Positions 1 to 7,798 of a stretch of 9,008 nucleotides of DNA are shown in pieces. Source of the stretch: DATEDA01 sp035286595 (GTDB taxonomy: Bacteria > Pseudomonadota > Gammaproteobacteria > Burkholderiales > SG8-39); contig DATEDA010000140.1 of the NCBI GenBank assembly GCA_035286595.1, positions 1 to 9,008 on the forward strand. Reading direction: 5' to 3'. Under the pieces are notes generated by a model. The model was not told the DNA's origin, ran no database searches, and was given only the letters and a program-made list of their open reading frames with translations. Every line of letters begins with the position of its first letter. Within the stretch, counting starts at the first letter, position 1. The position numbers and the translations under genes were made by a program.

Positions 1-1
1 C

Positions 2-454
2 GCCGGCTGCGGCTTCCAGCTCCGTGGCCAGCAGGAGTTCCCGTTCGAGACCATCAACGTCCCGAACAACACCCCGCTCGGCATCGAGCTCCAGCGCAAC
101 ATCGCCTCCGCGAGCGAGCGCACCAAGCTCGTCCCGTCGCCGACCGAAGCCGAGGCGGTGCTCAGCGTCCTGACCGAGCAGCAGGAGAAGGTGATTCTCT
201 CGCTCAACACCCAGGGGCGCGTGCGCGAATTCCAGCTCCGCTATCGCGTCGTCTTCCGCGTCGCGAGCCCGAAGGGCGCCGACTTCATCGCACCGACGCC
301 GATCGTGCTGACGCGGGACATCACCTTCAACGACCAGGTCCTCGCCAAGGAGACCGAGGAGGCGCAGCTCTTCCGGGAGATGCGCTCCGACATGGTCCAG
401 CAGATCATGCGCCGGCTCGCCGTGACGAAGCCGCTCCCGGCCGACCCCGAGTAG
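2..454 (+). CDS. lptE: LPS-assembly lipoprotein LptE, 3' part (5' end outside window)
   Basis: LptE is the outer-membrane lipoprotein that plugs the LptD barrel and helps insert lipopolysaccharide into the outer leaflet. The frame is open from the window edge and about 150 residues are visible. They begin Ala-Gly-Cys-Gly-Phe-Gln-Leu-Arg. The Cys codon at 8-10 fits the lipidated Cys of a lipobox, and the following GFxLRG is the usual LptE amino end, so only the signal peptide appears to be missing. The FQLRYRVVFRV strand and the RDITFNDQVLAKETEEAQLFREMRSD stretch (split here only for naming: RDITFNDQVLAKE, then EEAQLFREM) are typical of the family, as is the C-terminal helix ending in IMRRLA. 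It lies 12 nt upstream of holA, the usual lptE-holA arrangement, and the two are probably co-transcribed. The call rests on motif recognition and gene order, both of which agree. Confidence 0.9.
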   Translation, partial: AGCGFQLRGQQEFPFETINVPNNTPLGIELQRNIASASERTKLVPSPTEAEAVLSVLTEQQEKVILSLNTQGRVREFQLRYRVVFRVASPKGADFIAPTPIVLTRDITFNDQVLAKETEEAQLFREMRSDMVQQIMRRLAVTKPLPADPE

Positions 455-466
455 GCGCGCCGGCCG

Positions 467-1471
467 ATGCTGCAGGTCCGCGCGGAGCAGCTCGACGCGC
501 ACCTCGCGCGCGCGCTCGCGCCGCTCTACGTCATCCACGGCGACGAGCCGCTGCTCGCGATGGAGGCGGCCGACGCGATCCGGTCGAAGGCGCGCGCGGC
601 CGGCCATGCCGAGCGCGAGGTCCACACCGTCGATCGCGGCTTCGACTGGAGCCGCCTCGCGGCGAGCGCCGCGTCGATGTCGCTCTTCGCGACCGGCAAG
701 GTGGTCGAGCTTCGCATCCCCTCCGGCAAGCCCGGCGCGGACGGCGCTGCGGCGATCGAGCGCTACTGCGCCAGGCTCCCGCCCGATGCGGTGACGCTCG
801 TCTCGCTCCCGCGCCTCGATCGGGCGTCGCAGGGCGCGCGGTGGTTCGAGCGCCTCTCCGGCGCCGGGGTCCTCGTGAACGTCTTCCCCGTCGACCGCAG
901 GCAGCTCGCGCTCTGGATCGGCGCGCGGCTCGCGCGGCAGCGGCAGCGCGCCGGCGAGGCTGCGCTCGCGTTCCTCGCCGCCTGCGTCGAAGGCAACCTC
1001 GTCGCAGCGCACCAGGAGATCCAGAAGCTCGCCCTGCTCCATCCGGAAGGGGAGCTCGCGTTCGAGCAGGTGCGCGACGCGGTGCTCGACGTCGCCCGGT
1101 TCGAGGTCGCGCAGCTCTCGGAAGCGCTGCTCGCGGGCGACAAGGCGCGGCTCGCGCGAGTGCTTGCCGGCCTCGCGGGCGAAGGTGAGCCCGCGCCGCG
1201 GGTGCTGTGGGTGATGGCCGAGGACGTGCGCGCCGTGACCCGCGTGCACAACGGGCTCGCCGAGGGCCGCAACGCGGCCGAGCTCTACCGCGACTTCCGC
1301 ATCTGGGGCGAGGCCCGCCAGCGGCTCGTCGGCGCGGCCGCGCGGCGGATGACGCGCGGCGAGCTCGAGGCCGCCCTCACCCACGCCGCGGCGGTCGACC
1401 GGATCGTCAAGGGCCTGGACAAGGGCGATGCCTGGGACGAACTGCTGCGGCTCGGACTGCGACTCGCCTGA
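467..1471 (+). CDS. holA: DNA polymerase III subunit delta
   Basis: HolA is the delta subunit of the clamp loader. It opens the beta sliding clamp so that it can be loaded at primed DNA. The 334-residue protein has the family's usual length. Visible marks are the N-terminal YVIHGDEPLL (residues 21-30), the degenerate P-loop-like AAA+ start of delta subunits. Next comes MSLFATGKVVELRI (71-84), where the family has its conserved SLF-x-x-x-K-hydrophobic strand. The C-terminal helical collar domain includes a VDRIVKGLDKGDAWDELL stretch near residues 309-326 (family form: D-x-x-x-K-G). It begins 12 nt after lptE and ends 9 nt before the first possible proA ATG. No Shine-Dalgarno precedes the ATG, which favours coupling to lptE translation. 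I am confident of the family. Confidence 0.92.
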   Translation: MLQVRAEQLDAHLARALAPLYVIHGDEPLLAMEAADAIRSKARAAGHAEREVHTVDRGFDWSRLAASAASMSLFATGKVVELRIPSGKPGADGAAAIERYCARLPPDAVTLVSLPRLDRASQGARWFERLSGAGVLVNVFPVDRRQLALWIGARLARQRQRAGEAALAFLAACVEGNLVAAHQEIQKLALLHPEGELAFEQVRDAVLDVARFEVAQLSEALLAGDKARLARVLAGLAGEGEPAPRVLWVMAEDVRAVTRVHNGLAEGRNAAELYRDFRIWGEARQRLVGAAARRMTRGELEAALTHAAAVDRIVKGLDKGDAWDELLRLGLRLA

Positions 1472-1479
1472 GCCGGGGG

Positions 1480-1510
1480 TATGATCGTGGAAGTCATTGA
1501 TTCTTCGACC
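1480..1510 (+). promoter_or_regulatory. AT-richer island with TATGAT box before the likely proA start (possible internal promoter)
   Basis: Between the end of holA and the internal ATG at 1511 lie about 31 nt of roughly half GC, clearly lower than the surrounding coding DNA. They start with TATGAT (1480-1485), which differs from the -10 consensus at one position. Transcription from it would begin near 1492, about 19 nt before the ATG at 1511. No good -35 hexamer lies 16-18 nt upstream, so this is only a candidate for an internal proA promoter. Confidence 0.3.
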
Positions 1511-2779
1511 ATGGACGTCGCGAGCCCGATGCTGGAGATCGGTCGCCGCGCGCGCGAGGCGGCGCGGGCGATGGCGCGCGCCGACACGGCCACCAAGAAT
1601 CGGGCGCTCGCGGCCATCGCCGCGGCGATCCGGCGCAATCGCGCGAAGCTCATCGCGGTCAACGCACAGGACGTGGCCGGCGCGCAAGCCGCAGGTCAGG
1701 ACGCCGCATTCGTCGACCGCCTCACGCTCACCGACGCGTCGGTCGAAGCGATGGCGCAAGGGGTGGAGCAGGTCGCATCGCTCCCCGATCCGATCGGCGA
1801 GCTCACCGAGCTCACCGAGCGTCCGAGCGGCATCAAGGTCGGAAAGATGCGCGTACCCCTCGGCGTCATCGGCATCATCTACGAGTCGCGCCCCAACGTG
1901 ACCGCCGACGCCGCGTCGCTATGCGTCAAGAGCGGCAACGCGTGCATCCTGCGGGGCGGCTCCGAGTCGGTGCGCTCGAACGTGGCGATCGCGGCGTGCG
2001 TGCGCGAGGGCCTGGCCGCGGCGCGGCTGCCCGAAGCCGCCGTGCAGCTCATCGAGACGCCCGACCGCGCCGCGGTGGGCGAGCTGCTGCGAATGAACGA
2101 GTACGTGGACATCATCGTGCCGCGCGGCGGCAAGGGCCTCGTGCAGCGCGTGATGGACGAGTCGCGCATCCCGATGATCAAGCACCTCGACGGGGTGTGC
2201 CACGTCTACGTGGACGACCGCGCCGACTTGGAGATGGCGATTCGCATCGCCGACAACGCCAAGACCCAGCGCTACGGCACGTGCAACACCATGGAGACGC
2301 TGCTCGTGCACGAGGCGATCGCGCCACGAGTGCTGCCGCGGCTCGCCGCCATCTATCTCGGGAAGGGCGTGGAGCTGCGCGGCGACGAAGCGGTCCGCGC
2401 CCTGGTCCCGCAGGCGAAGCCTGCGACCGAGGACGACTGGACCACCGAGTACCTCGCGCCGATCCTCAACGTGCGCGTCGTGAAGGACATCGACCAGGCG
2501 ATGGCTCACATCGCGCGGTACGGCTCGCAGCACACCGACGCGATCGTCACCGCGGACGAGTCGCGGGCGCAGCGGTTCCTGCGCGAGGTCGACTCGAGCT
2601 CGGTGATGGTGAACGCCTCGACGCGGTTCGCCGACGGGTTCGAGTACGGGCTCGGCGCCGAGGTCGGCATCTCGACCGACAAGCTCCACGCGCGCGGGCC
2701 GGTGGGGCTCGAGGGCCTCACCTCGCAGAAGTTCGTCGTGCTGGGCTCGGGGCAGGTCCGGACCTCGTCCCATGGCTAG
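1511..2779 (+). CDS. proA: Gamma-glutamyl phosphate reductase (glutamate-5-semialdehyde dehydrogenase)
   Basis: ProA carries out the second step of proline synthesis, the NADPH-dependent reduction of gamma-glutamyl phosphate to glutamate-5-semialdehyde. The frame can start at 1481 (432 aa) or 1511 (422 aa). I chose 1511 because the family is about 415-425 residues, usually begins M-(x)n-L/I-G-x-x-A-R-x-A, and the ten extra residues resemble nothing in it. From 1511, the dehydrogenase fold shows VPLGVIGIIYESRPNVT (115-131), the cofactor-region SGNACILRGGSES (141-153), the conserved PRGGKGL and IPMIKHLDGVCHVYVD stretches, and the catalytic Cys258 in YGTCNTMETLL. The C-terminal FADGFEYGLGAEVGIST and HARGPVGLEGL blocks are also intact. 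It overlaps the next gene by 8 nt. ProB is not in this window. Confidence 0.93.
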   Translation: MDVASPMLEIGRRAREAARAMARADTATKNRALAAIAAAIRRNRAKLIAVNAQDVAGAQAAGQDAAFVDRLTLTDASVEAMAQGVEQVASLPDPIGELTELTERPSGIKVGKMRVPLGVIGIIYESRPNVTADAASLCVKSGNACILRGGSESVRSNVAIAACVREGLAAARLPEAAVQLIETPDRAAVGELLRMNEYVDIIVPRGGKGLVQRVMDESRIPMIKHLDGVCHVYVDDRADLEMAIRIADNAKTQRYGTCNTMETLLVHEAIAPRVLPRLAAIYLGKGVELRGDEAVRALVPQAKPATEDDWTTEYLAPILNVRVVKDIDQAMAHIARYGSQHTDAIVTADESRAQRFLREVDSSSVMVNASTRFADGFEYGLGAEVGISTDKLHARGPVGLEGLTSQKFVVLGSGQVRTSSHG

Positions 2780-3398
2780 GCTCGCCTGGTACTTCGACTT
2801 CGTCTCGCCGTTCTCGTACCTGCAGTTCGCGGCGTTCCCGAACCTCTTCCAGCGCTCCGATGTCGACCTCAAGCCGGTCCTCTTCGCGGGGCTCCTGAGC
2901 CACTTCGGCCACAAGGGACCGGCGGAGATCGAGCCCAAGCGCAAGCACACCTACCGGCACACGCAGTGGCAGGCGGGCAAGCGCGGGCTGGCGATGAGGT
3001 ATCCCCCGGGGCACCCGTTCAACCCGCTGCACGCGCTGCGGGTCGCGATCGCCCTCGGCGGCACCTACGACACCGTGAAGACGATCTTCGACTTCATCTG
3101 GGTGGAAGGCCGCTCGCCGAACGACGAATGGCAGGCGCTCTGCGGCGCGCTCGGCGTGCCGGGCGCGGAGGTGCTGGCGATGGGCGAGGGCGTGAAGGCG
3201 CAGCTCCGCGAGAACACCGACGAGGCCATCCGGCTCGGCGTCTTCGGCGTGCCGACGTTCGCGGTCGACGACCATCTCTTCTGGGGCATCGACGCGACCG
3301 AGATGCTGCTCGACTATCTCGACGACCCGCAGCTCTTCGACTCGGACGAGATGAAGCGCCTCGCGTACCTGCCGGTCGCCGCCGCGCGCCAGAGCTGA
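2772..3398 (+). CDS. DsbA-family / 2-hydroxychromene-2-carboxylate isomerase-like protein
   Basis: This 208-residue protein belongs to the DsbA-like thioredoxin-fold group that includes 2-hydroxychromene-2-carboxylate (HCCA) isomerase and kappa-class glutathione transferases. It opens with LAWYFDFVSPFSYLQF. The Ser-Pro at residues 12-13 sits where DsbA proteins have the CxxC active site, and the serine matches the catalytic serine of HCCA isomerase and GST kappa. The cis-proline loop is GVPT (Pro161) within RLGVFGVPTFAVDD. There is no signal peptide, so it should be cytosolic, and with no CxxC it cannot be a disulfide oxidase. A glutathione-dependent isomerase or transferase role is the family expectation; the substrate cannot be read from the sequence. 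Its ATG lies inside the last codons of proA (8-nt overlap), implying coupled translation. None of its neighbours is an aromatic-degradation gene. Confidence 0.82.
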   Translation: MARLAWYFDFVSPFSYLQFAAFPNLFQRSDVDLKPVLFAGLLSHFGHKGPAEIEPKRKHTYRHTQWQAGKRGLAMRYPPGHPFNPLHALRVAIALGGTYDTVKTIFDFIWVEGRSPNDEWQALCGALGVPGAEVLAMGEGVKAQLRENTDEAIRLGVFGVPTFAVDDHLFWGIDATEMLLDYLDDPQLFDSDEMKRLAYLPVAAARQS

Positions 3399-3409
3399 CC
3401 TCCCGACTA

Positions 3410-4105
3410 GTGGCATCCCCTTCGCGCCCGCAGCAGACGGCGACCCGCGCGCCGCTGGGGTTGATGGGCGGCACCTTCGACCCGGTGCATCACGGCCATC
3501 TCCGCCTCGCAGAGGAGGCCGCCGAGATGCTCGGGCTCGCGCAGGTGCGGTGGATCCCTTCGGGCAGCCCCGGTCACCGCGGCGCGCCGCGCACCCCGGG
3601 CCGGCATCGGCTGGAGATGGTGCGGCTCGCGGTGCAGGACAATCCCCGCTTCGTCGTCGACGACGCGGAGGCGCTGGGCGACACGCCGCGGTTCACGATC
3701 GACACGCTGCACCGCCTGCGAGCAGAGCTCGGCGCCGCGGTCCCGCTCGTGCTGATCATCGGCGCGGATCAGCTTCACCGCCTCGACACCTGGCGCGCGT
3801 GGCGCGAGCTCTTCGACCTCGCGCACTTCGCGGTCGCCGATCGCCCCGGATACACGCTCGCGCCGGCGACTCTGCCCGCCGCGGTGGCGGCCGAGTGGCA
3901 GCGGCGCGGCGCGGCGCCCGAGGCGCTGCGCGCGGCGTCGGGCGGGCGGATGAGCGCGTTCCCGTCGACGTCCCTCGCGATCTCCGCCTCCGACATCCGG
4001 CGGCGCCTCGCCGCCGGCGCGAGCGCGCGCTACTTGCTGCCGCCGGAGGTTCTCGCCTATATTCGAACGCACCGGCTCTACTCGGAGGACACGAAAGCCA
4101 GCTGA
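3410..4105 (+). CDS. nadD: Nicotinate-nucleotide adenylyltransferase
   Basis: NadD joins nicotinate mononucleotide and ATP to give deamido-NAD, a core step of NAD synthesis in the cytoplasm. The nucleotidyltransferase signature GGTFDPVHHGH is at residues 20-30 and carries the HxGH motif. It is followed by the family's WIPSG-x-P-x-HR region, the IIGADQLHRLDTW block, and the late ISASDIRRR motif that binds the ATP phosphates. The C-terminus ends YIRTHRLY, as usual. I chose the GTG at 3410 (231 aa). The frame is open upstream to 2966, but that part overlaps the preceding gene and is low-complexity Arg/Ala. The ATG at 3464 would remove the first beta strand before GGTFDP. The GTG lies 11 nt after the preceding stop and has no Shine-Dalgarno. 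Its TGA shares one base with the rsfS ATG. Confidence 0.92.
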   Translation: MASPSRPQQTATRAPLGLMGGTFDPVHHGHLRLAEEAAEMLGLAQVRWIPSGSPGHRGAPRTPGRHRLEMVRLAVQDNPRFVVDDAEALGDTPRFTIDTLHRLRAELGAAVPLVLIIGADQLHRLDTWRAWRELFDLAHFAVADRPGYTLAPATLPAAVAAEWQRRGAAPEALRAASGGRMSAFPSTSLAISASDIRRRLAAGASARYLLPPEVLAYIRTHRLYSEDTKAS

Positions 4106-4482
4106 TGGACATCCGCAAGAAGCAGCAAGCGGTGGTCGCCGCCCTCGAGGACATCAAGGCCCGCGACATCACCGCGTTCAACGTCGCCCACCTCACGAGC
4201 CTCTTCGACCGCGTGATCATCGCCACCGCCGACTCGGCGCGGCAGGCAAAGGCGCTCGCCGTCCACCTGCACGAGAAGCTGAAGGCGCGGGGCGAGCGGG
4301 TCTACGGCGTCGAGGGCGAGTCGGGCGGCGACTGGGTGCTGATCGATCTCGGCGACATCGTGGTCCACATCATGCAGCCCGCAGTGCGCCAGTATTACAA
4401 CCTCGAGGAGCTGTGGGGCGAGCCGCGGCCGCGGGCGAAGCGGACCCGTCCCAAGCCGAAGACCGTCGAGCCGGTCCTCTGA
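4105..4482 (+). CDS. rsfS: Ribosomal silencing factor RsfS
   Basis: RsfS (formerly YbeB/Iojap) binds ribosomal protein uL14 and blocks joining of the 30S and 50S subunits, lowering translation in starved or stationary cells. The 125-residue protein shows the whole family core: DIKARDITAFNV (17-28), LFDRVIIATADSARQAKALA (33-52), VEGESGGDWVLIDLGDIVVHIM (69-90) and the terminal YYNLEELW (97-104). It ends in a basic, proline-rich tail that is not part of the fold. The ATG overlaps the nadD stop as TGATG, a classic coupling junction. A GGAGGA at 4084-4089 is the only strong Shine-Dalgarno-like sequence in the operon, but at about 15 nt from the ATG it is farther than ideal. Pairing with nadD and rlmH is the common bacterial arrangement. 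Confidence 0.94.
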   Translation: MDIRKKQQAVVAALEDIKARDITAFNVAHLTSLFDRVIIATADSARQAKALAVHLHEKLKARGERVYGVEGESGGDWVLIDLGDIVVHIMQPAVRQYYNLEELWGEPRPRAKRTRPKPKTVEPVL

Positions 4483-4485
4483 CCA

Positions 4486-4956
4486 ATGCGCCTGATCGTC
4501 GCCGCGGTCGGGGAGCGCATGCCCCGCTGGGTCGACGAAGGGTTTGCCGAATACGCAAAGCGGTTCCGGCGCAACGCCGGCCTCGAGCTCTTGGAGGTCC
4601 GTCCGGAGCGGCGCGGCGCGACCCGCACGGTCGCGCAGGCGCTCGGCGCCGAGGGCAAACGCCTCGCGGCCCGGCTGCCGGCGGGGTGCCGCCGCGTGGT
4701 GCTCGACGAGCGCGGCCGGGAAGTGACCACGGGCGAGCTCGCGAAGCTCCTCGAGCGCTGGCTCGCAGACGGGCGTGACGTGGCGTTCCTGGTCGGCGGG
4801 CCCGACGGCCTGGACCCGGCGCTCAAGGCTTCGGCGGAGGTACAGTTGCGGTTGTCGAGCTTGACGCTGCCGCATGCACTGGTTCGCGTCCTGCTCGCGG
4901 AACAGCTTTATCGGGCGCTCACGATTCTCGATAATCACCCCTACCACCGCGCCTAG
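4486..4956 (+). CDS. rlmH: 23S rRNA (pseudouridine-1915-N3)-methyltransferase RlmH
   Basis: RlmH methylates N3 of pseudouridine 1915 in helix 69 of 23S rRNA on assembled 70S ribosomes. The 156-residue length is that of the family. The SPOUT methyltransferase knot is visible in FLVGGPDGLDP (101-111), the glycine-rich S-adenosylmethionine loop, and in the C-terminal LSSLTLPHALVRVLLAEQLYRA (123-144). The protein ends HPYHRA, matching the conserved YHR-x terminus that helps recognise the RNA. The start is 3 nt after the rsfS stop and lacks a Shine-Dalgarno sequence. Together with rsfS it forms a pair of ribosome-acting functions inside the nadD-maf segment. Confidence 0.94.
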   Translation: MRLIVAAVGERMPRWVDEGFAEYAKRFRRNAGLELLEVRPERRGATRTVAQALGAEGKRLAARLPAGCRRVVLDERGREVTTGELAKLLERWLADGRDVAFLVGGPDGLDPALKASAEVQLRLSSLTLPHALVRVLLAEQLYRALTILDNHPYHRA

Positions 4957-4969
4957 CCCGGCCCCCCCA

Positions 4970-5590
4970 GTGGCATCCAACCTTCCGCGCATCTACCTCG
5001 CCTCCCGCAGCTCGCGCCGGCGGGAGCTCCTGAAGCAGATCGCCGTCCCGTTCGAGGTGCTGCTCTTCCGCGAGCACGGCCTGCGCGGCCACGACATGGA
5101 AGAGGCGCCGCGCGAGGACGAGACGCCCGAGGCCTACGTCCAGCGGGTGGCGAGAGACAAGGCCGACGCGGGGTGGCTGCGCGTGGAGCAGCGCAGCCTG
5201 CCGCGGTTCCCGGTGCTCGCCGCCGACACCGCGGTGTGCCTGCGCGAGAAGATCTTCGGCAAGCCCCCCGATCGCGCCGGCGCGATCGCGATGCTGAAAG
5301 AGCTCTCCGGCCACGAGCACCGCGTGATCACGGCGGTCGTGCTCAAGTTCGACACCGCGGTCGACACGATCCTCAACGAGAACGTGGTGCGCTTCCGCGA
5401 GCTGTCGGAGGCGGAGATCGGCGACTATGTCGCCACCGGGGAGCCGTTCGACAAGGCCGGGGGCTACGCCATCCAGGGCCGCGCGGCAGCGTTCATCCCC
5501 GAGATCCTCGGCAGCTACACCGGGGTGATGGGCCTGCCGCTCTACGAGACCGCGAGCCTGCTGCGCAAGTTCCAGGCGCGGTTCAGTTAA
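4970..5590 (+). CDS. maf: Maf family nucleotide pyrophosphatase (dTTP/UTP type)
   Basis: Maf proteins hydrolyse nucleoside triphosphates to monophosphates and pyrophosphate, acting on canonical and modified pyrimidine nucleotides. From the GTG at 4970 the protein has 206 residues. The signature loop is ASRSSRRRELL (11-21). Most relatives have SPRR here, so Pro is replaced by Ser, but both arginines remain. Further marks are the acidic ADT (Asp86), FGKPPDRAGAIAML, the SGHEHRVIT block, DKAGGYAIQGRAAAFI and GSYTGVMGLPLYET. The YAIQG...GSYxxVMGLPL form resembles the YhdE branch (dTTP/UTP pyrophosphatase) more than YceF; the substrate assignment is an inference. The frame is open back to 4874, but that part overlaps rlmH, so I chose the GTG 13 nt after rlmH. 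The TAA stop is followed in frame two codons later by TAG, a backup stop. No Shine-Dalgarno is visible. Confidence 0.9.
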   Translation: MASNLPRIYLASRSSRRRELLKQIAVPFEVLLFREHGLRGHDMEEAPREDETPEAYVQRVARDKADAGWLRVEQRSLPRFPVLAADTAVCLREKIFGKPPDRAGAIAMLKELSGHEHRVITAVVLKFDTAVDTILNENVVRFRELSEAEIGDYVATGEPFDKAGGYAIQGRAAAFIPEILGSYTGVMGLPLYETASLLRKFQARFS

Positions 5591-5596
5591 GCTTAG

Positions 5597-5730
5597 TAAC
5601 CGCCAACCCGAGGACCCAGCGAACGCAGCGGTCGACGACGCGCTTCCCGAACCGGGGTCCAAGCGAGGCCCGGCTCCGGCACCCGTCGCGCCCGTTGCGC
5701 TCTTTGTGCCTTTGCGGTTGCGCCCGCCCG
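5597..5730. repeat. Degenerate inverted repeat of the 'CGCAAAG' intergenic family between maf and rng
   Basis: The 153-nt maf-rng gap holds two related arms in opposite orientation. The left arm (+, about 5599-5631) contains GGACCCAGCGAACGCAGCGG. The right arm (about 5692-5720), read on the - strand, contains CCGCAAAGGCACAAAGAGCG. The best 21-nt arm segments (5611-5631 and the complement of 5692-5712) match at 14 of 21 positions, and both arms are preceded by AACCGC. Within the right arm, AAAG/AACG units recur every 8-9 nt. Translated on the - strand it gives TAKAQRAQRARR, and the left arm on the + strand gives RTQRTQR. From memory, this is the mark of a dispersed intergenic repeat behind many spurious small proteins. 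A central hairpin, CCGGG (5652-5656) with CCCGG (5669-5673), lies between the arms. It may also hold the rng leader, but I find no clear promoter. Confidence 0.6.
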
Positions 5731-5743
5731 GGTGCCGCCAGTC

Positions 5744-7213
<1,470 letters not shown>

Positions 7214-7223
7214 ACGCTCGCCT

Positions 7224-7276
7224 GGCGTGACCTCTGGCACGCCGACGCGAACCCGGCATCTGGACTCGGGGCCGGG
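7224..7276 (+). other. Two short dyads in the rng-downstream spacer
   Basis: Just after the rng stop, GGCGTG (7224-7229) can pair with CACGCC (7238-7243) across an 8-nt loop. Further on, CCCGGC (7252-7257) can pair with GCCGGG (7271-7276) across 13 nt. Neither is followed by a T-run, so neither is a standard intrinsic terminator. They could act as 3'-end stabilisers or processing sites, or be chance in GC-rich DNA. Confidence 0.25.
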
Positions 7277-7288
7277 GGCGATCGCAGA

Positions 7289-7678
7289 ATGCCGCCGATG
7301 AACGACAAGACCCTCTCGAGCAAGGAGCGTGCGCTCCTCGAAGCCGCGCGCCGCGAGGTCGGGTTGAAGCCGCCCCCGCGCGAGGCCGTGGGCAACGCCG
7401 GAGCCAGCCCCCAGGCGCGTGCGCCCGAGCGCGCCACGTCGCGGGCGCCGTCGTCGCCGCTCGACGCGCCGACGGTGCTCGGCTGGGATCATCCGGCGGC
7501 GCAGGGGGCGCCGCCCAAGCCCGAGGACGAGCAGTGGGCGCGGGTCGCCAGGCTCATGGAGCGCGAGCGTCGCGACACCCACGCCAGGCGCCGGCGGACG
7601 CGCCGCAACGGGTTTGCGGTCGCTGCAGTTCTGCTGGTCATCCTCCTGATCGTTTTCGCCCGCGCGCTGCTGCGCTGA
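7289..7678 (+). CDS. Hypothetical small tail-anchored membrane protein
   Basis: I do not recognise this 129-residue protein. Residues 1-27 are charged and probably helical (MNDKTLSSKERALLEAARREV from the second Met). Residues 28-80 are rich in Pro, Ala and Arg and look disordered. Residues 81-107 are very basic, ending in an RRRRTRRN cluster. Residues 108-127 form one hydrophobic segment (GFAVAAVLLVILLIVFARAL) that ends at the C-terminus. This predicts a tail-anchored inner-membrane protein with its N-terminal part in the cytoplasm, by the positive-inside rule. There are no cysteines and no catalytic motif. The start could be 7289 or the ATG at 7298; a GGGGG 11 nt upstream slightly favours 7289. 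It lies 75 nt after rng and before a strong terminator, so it is probably the last gene of that transcript. That it is a real gene is supported by the well-formed membrane segment and its position; its function is unknown. Confidence 0.68.
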   Translation: MPPMNDKTLSSKERALLEAARREVGLKPPPREAVGNAGASPQARAPERATSRAPSSPLDAPTVLGWDHPAAQGAPPKPEDEQWARVARLMERERRDTHARRRRTRRNGFAVAAVLLVILLIVFARALLR

Positions 7679-7763
7679 TCGGCGCCGGCGGCGCGGTGCG
7701 ATCGGCCCGCAGGACCCGCTCGAGCGCATCGCGGCAGTCTCCCGGGCGGCAAGGGAACAGAAG

Positions 7764-7798
7764 CAAGGGCCCGCGACTCGCGGTCCCTTGACTTTTCT
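7764..7798 (+). terminator. Intrinsic terminator closing the rng transcript
   Basis: A stem of 12 positions with one C/T mismatch is formed by 7764-7775 (CAAGGGCCCGCG) and 7779-7790 (CGCGGTCCCTTG) around a 3-nt ACT loop. It is followed by ACTTTTCT (7791-7798). This is the best rho-independent terminator in the window. It lies 85 nt after the hypothetical membrane-protein gene, on the strand and at the place expected for the end of the + strand operon. Confidence 0.78.

Noticed and set aside
1919..2950. 343-codon - strand frame antisense to proA
   Set aside because: Its composition is the complement of GC-rich codons and it has no domain; proA on the + strand is unambiguous.
2966..3409. N-terminal extension of NadD (open frame back to 2966), possibly a fusion
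   Set aside because: The extra residues overlap the DsbA-like gene and are low-complexity Arg/Gly/Ala. NadD normally starts a few residues before GGTFDP, which the GTG at 3410 provides.
4058..4063. TATATT near the end of nadD as a promoter -10 for rsfS
   Set aside because: It encodes the conserved Tyr-Ile of the NadD C-terminus and has no matching -35, so coding constraint explains it.
4962..4968. C7 run just before the maf start, considered as a phase-variation tract
   Set aside because: It is short, lies in the spacer rather than the reading frame, and C-runs of this length are unremarkable at this GC content.
5597..5730. CRISPR-like repeats in the maf-rng gap
   Set aside because: The units are 8-9 nt, degenerate and without spacers, the two arms are inverted, and no cas gene is present.
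7278..7285. GCGATCGC palindrome (identical to the cyanobacterial HIP1 octamer)
   Set aside because: Gene content is proteobacterial, and a GC-rich palindrome of this kind is expected by chance at this composition.
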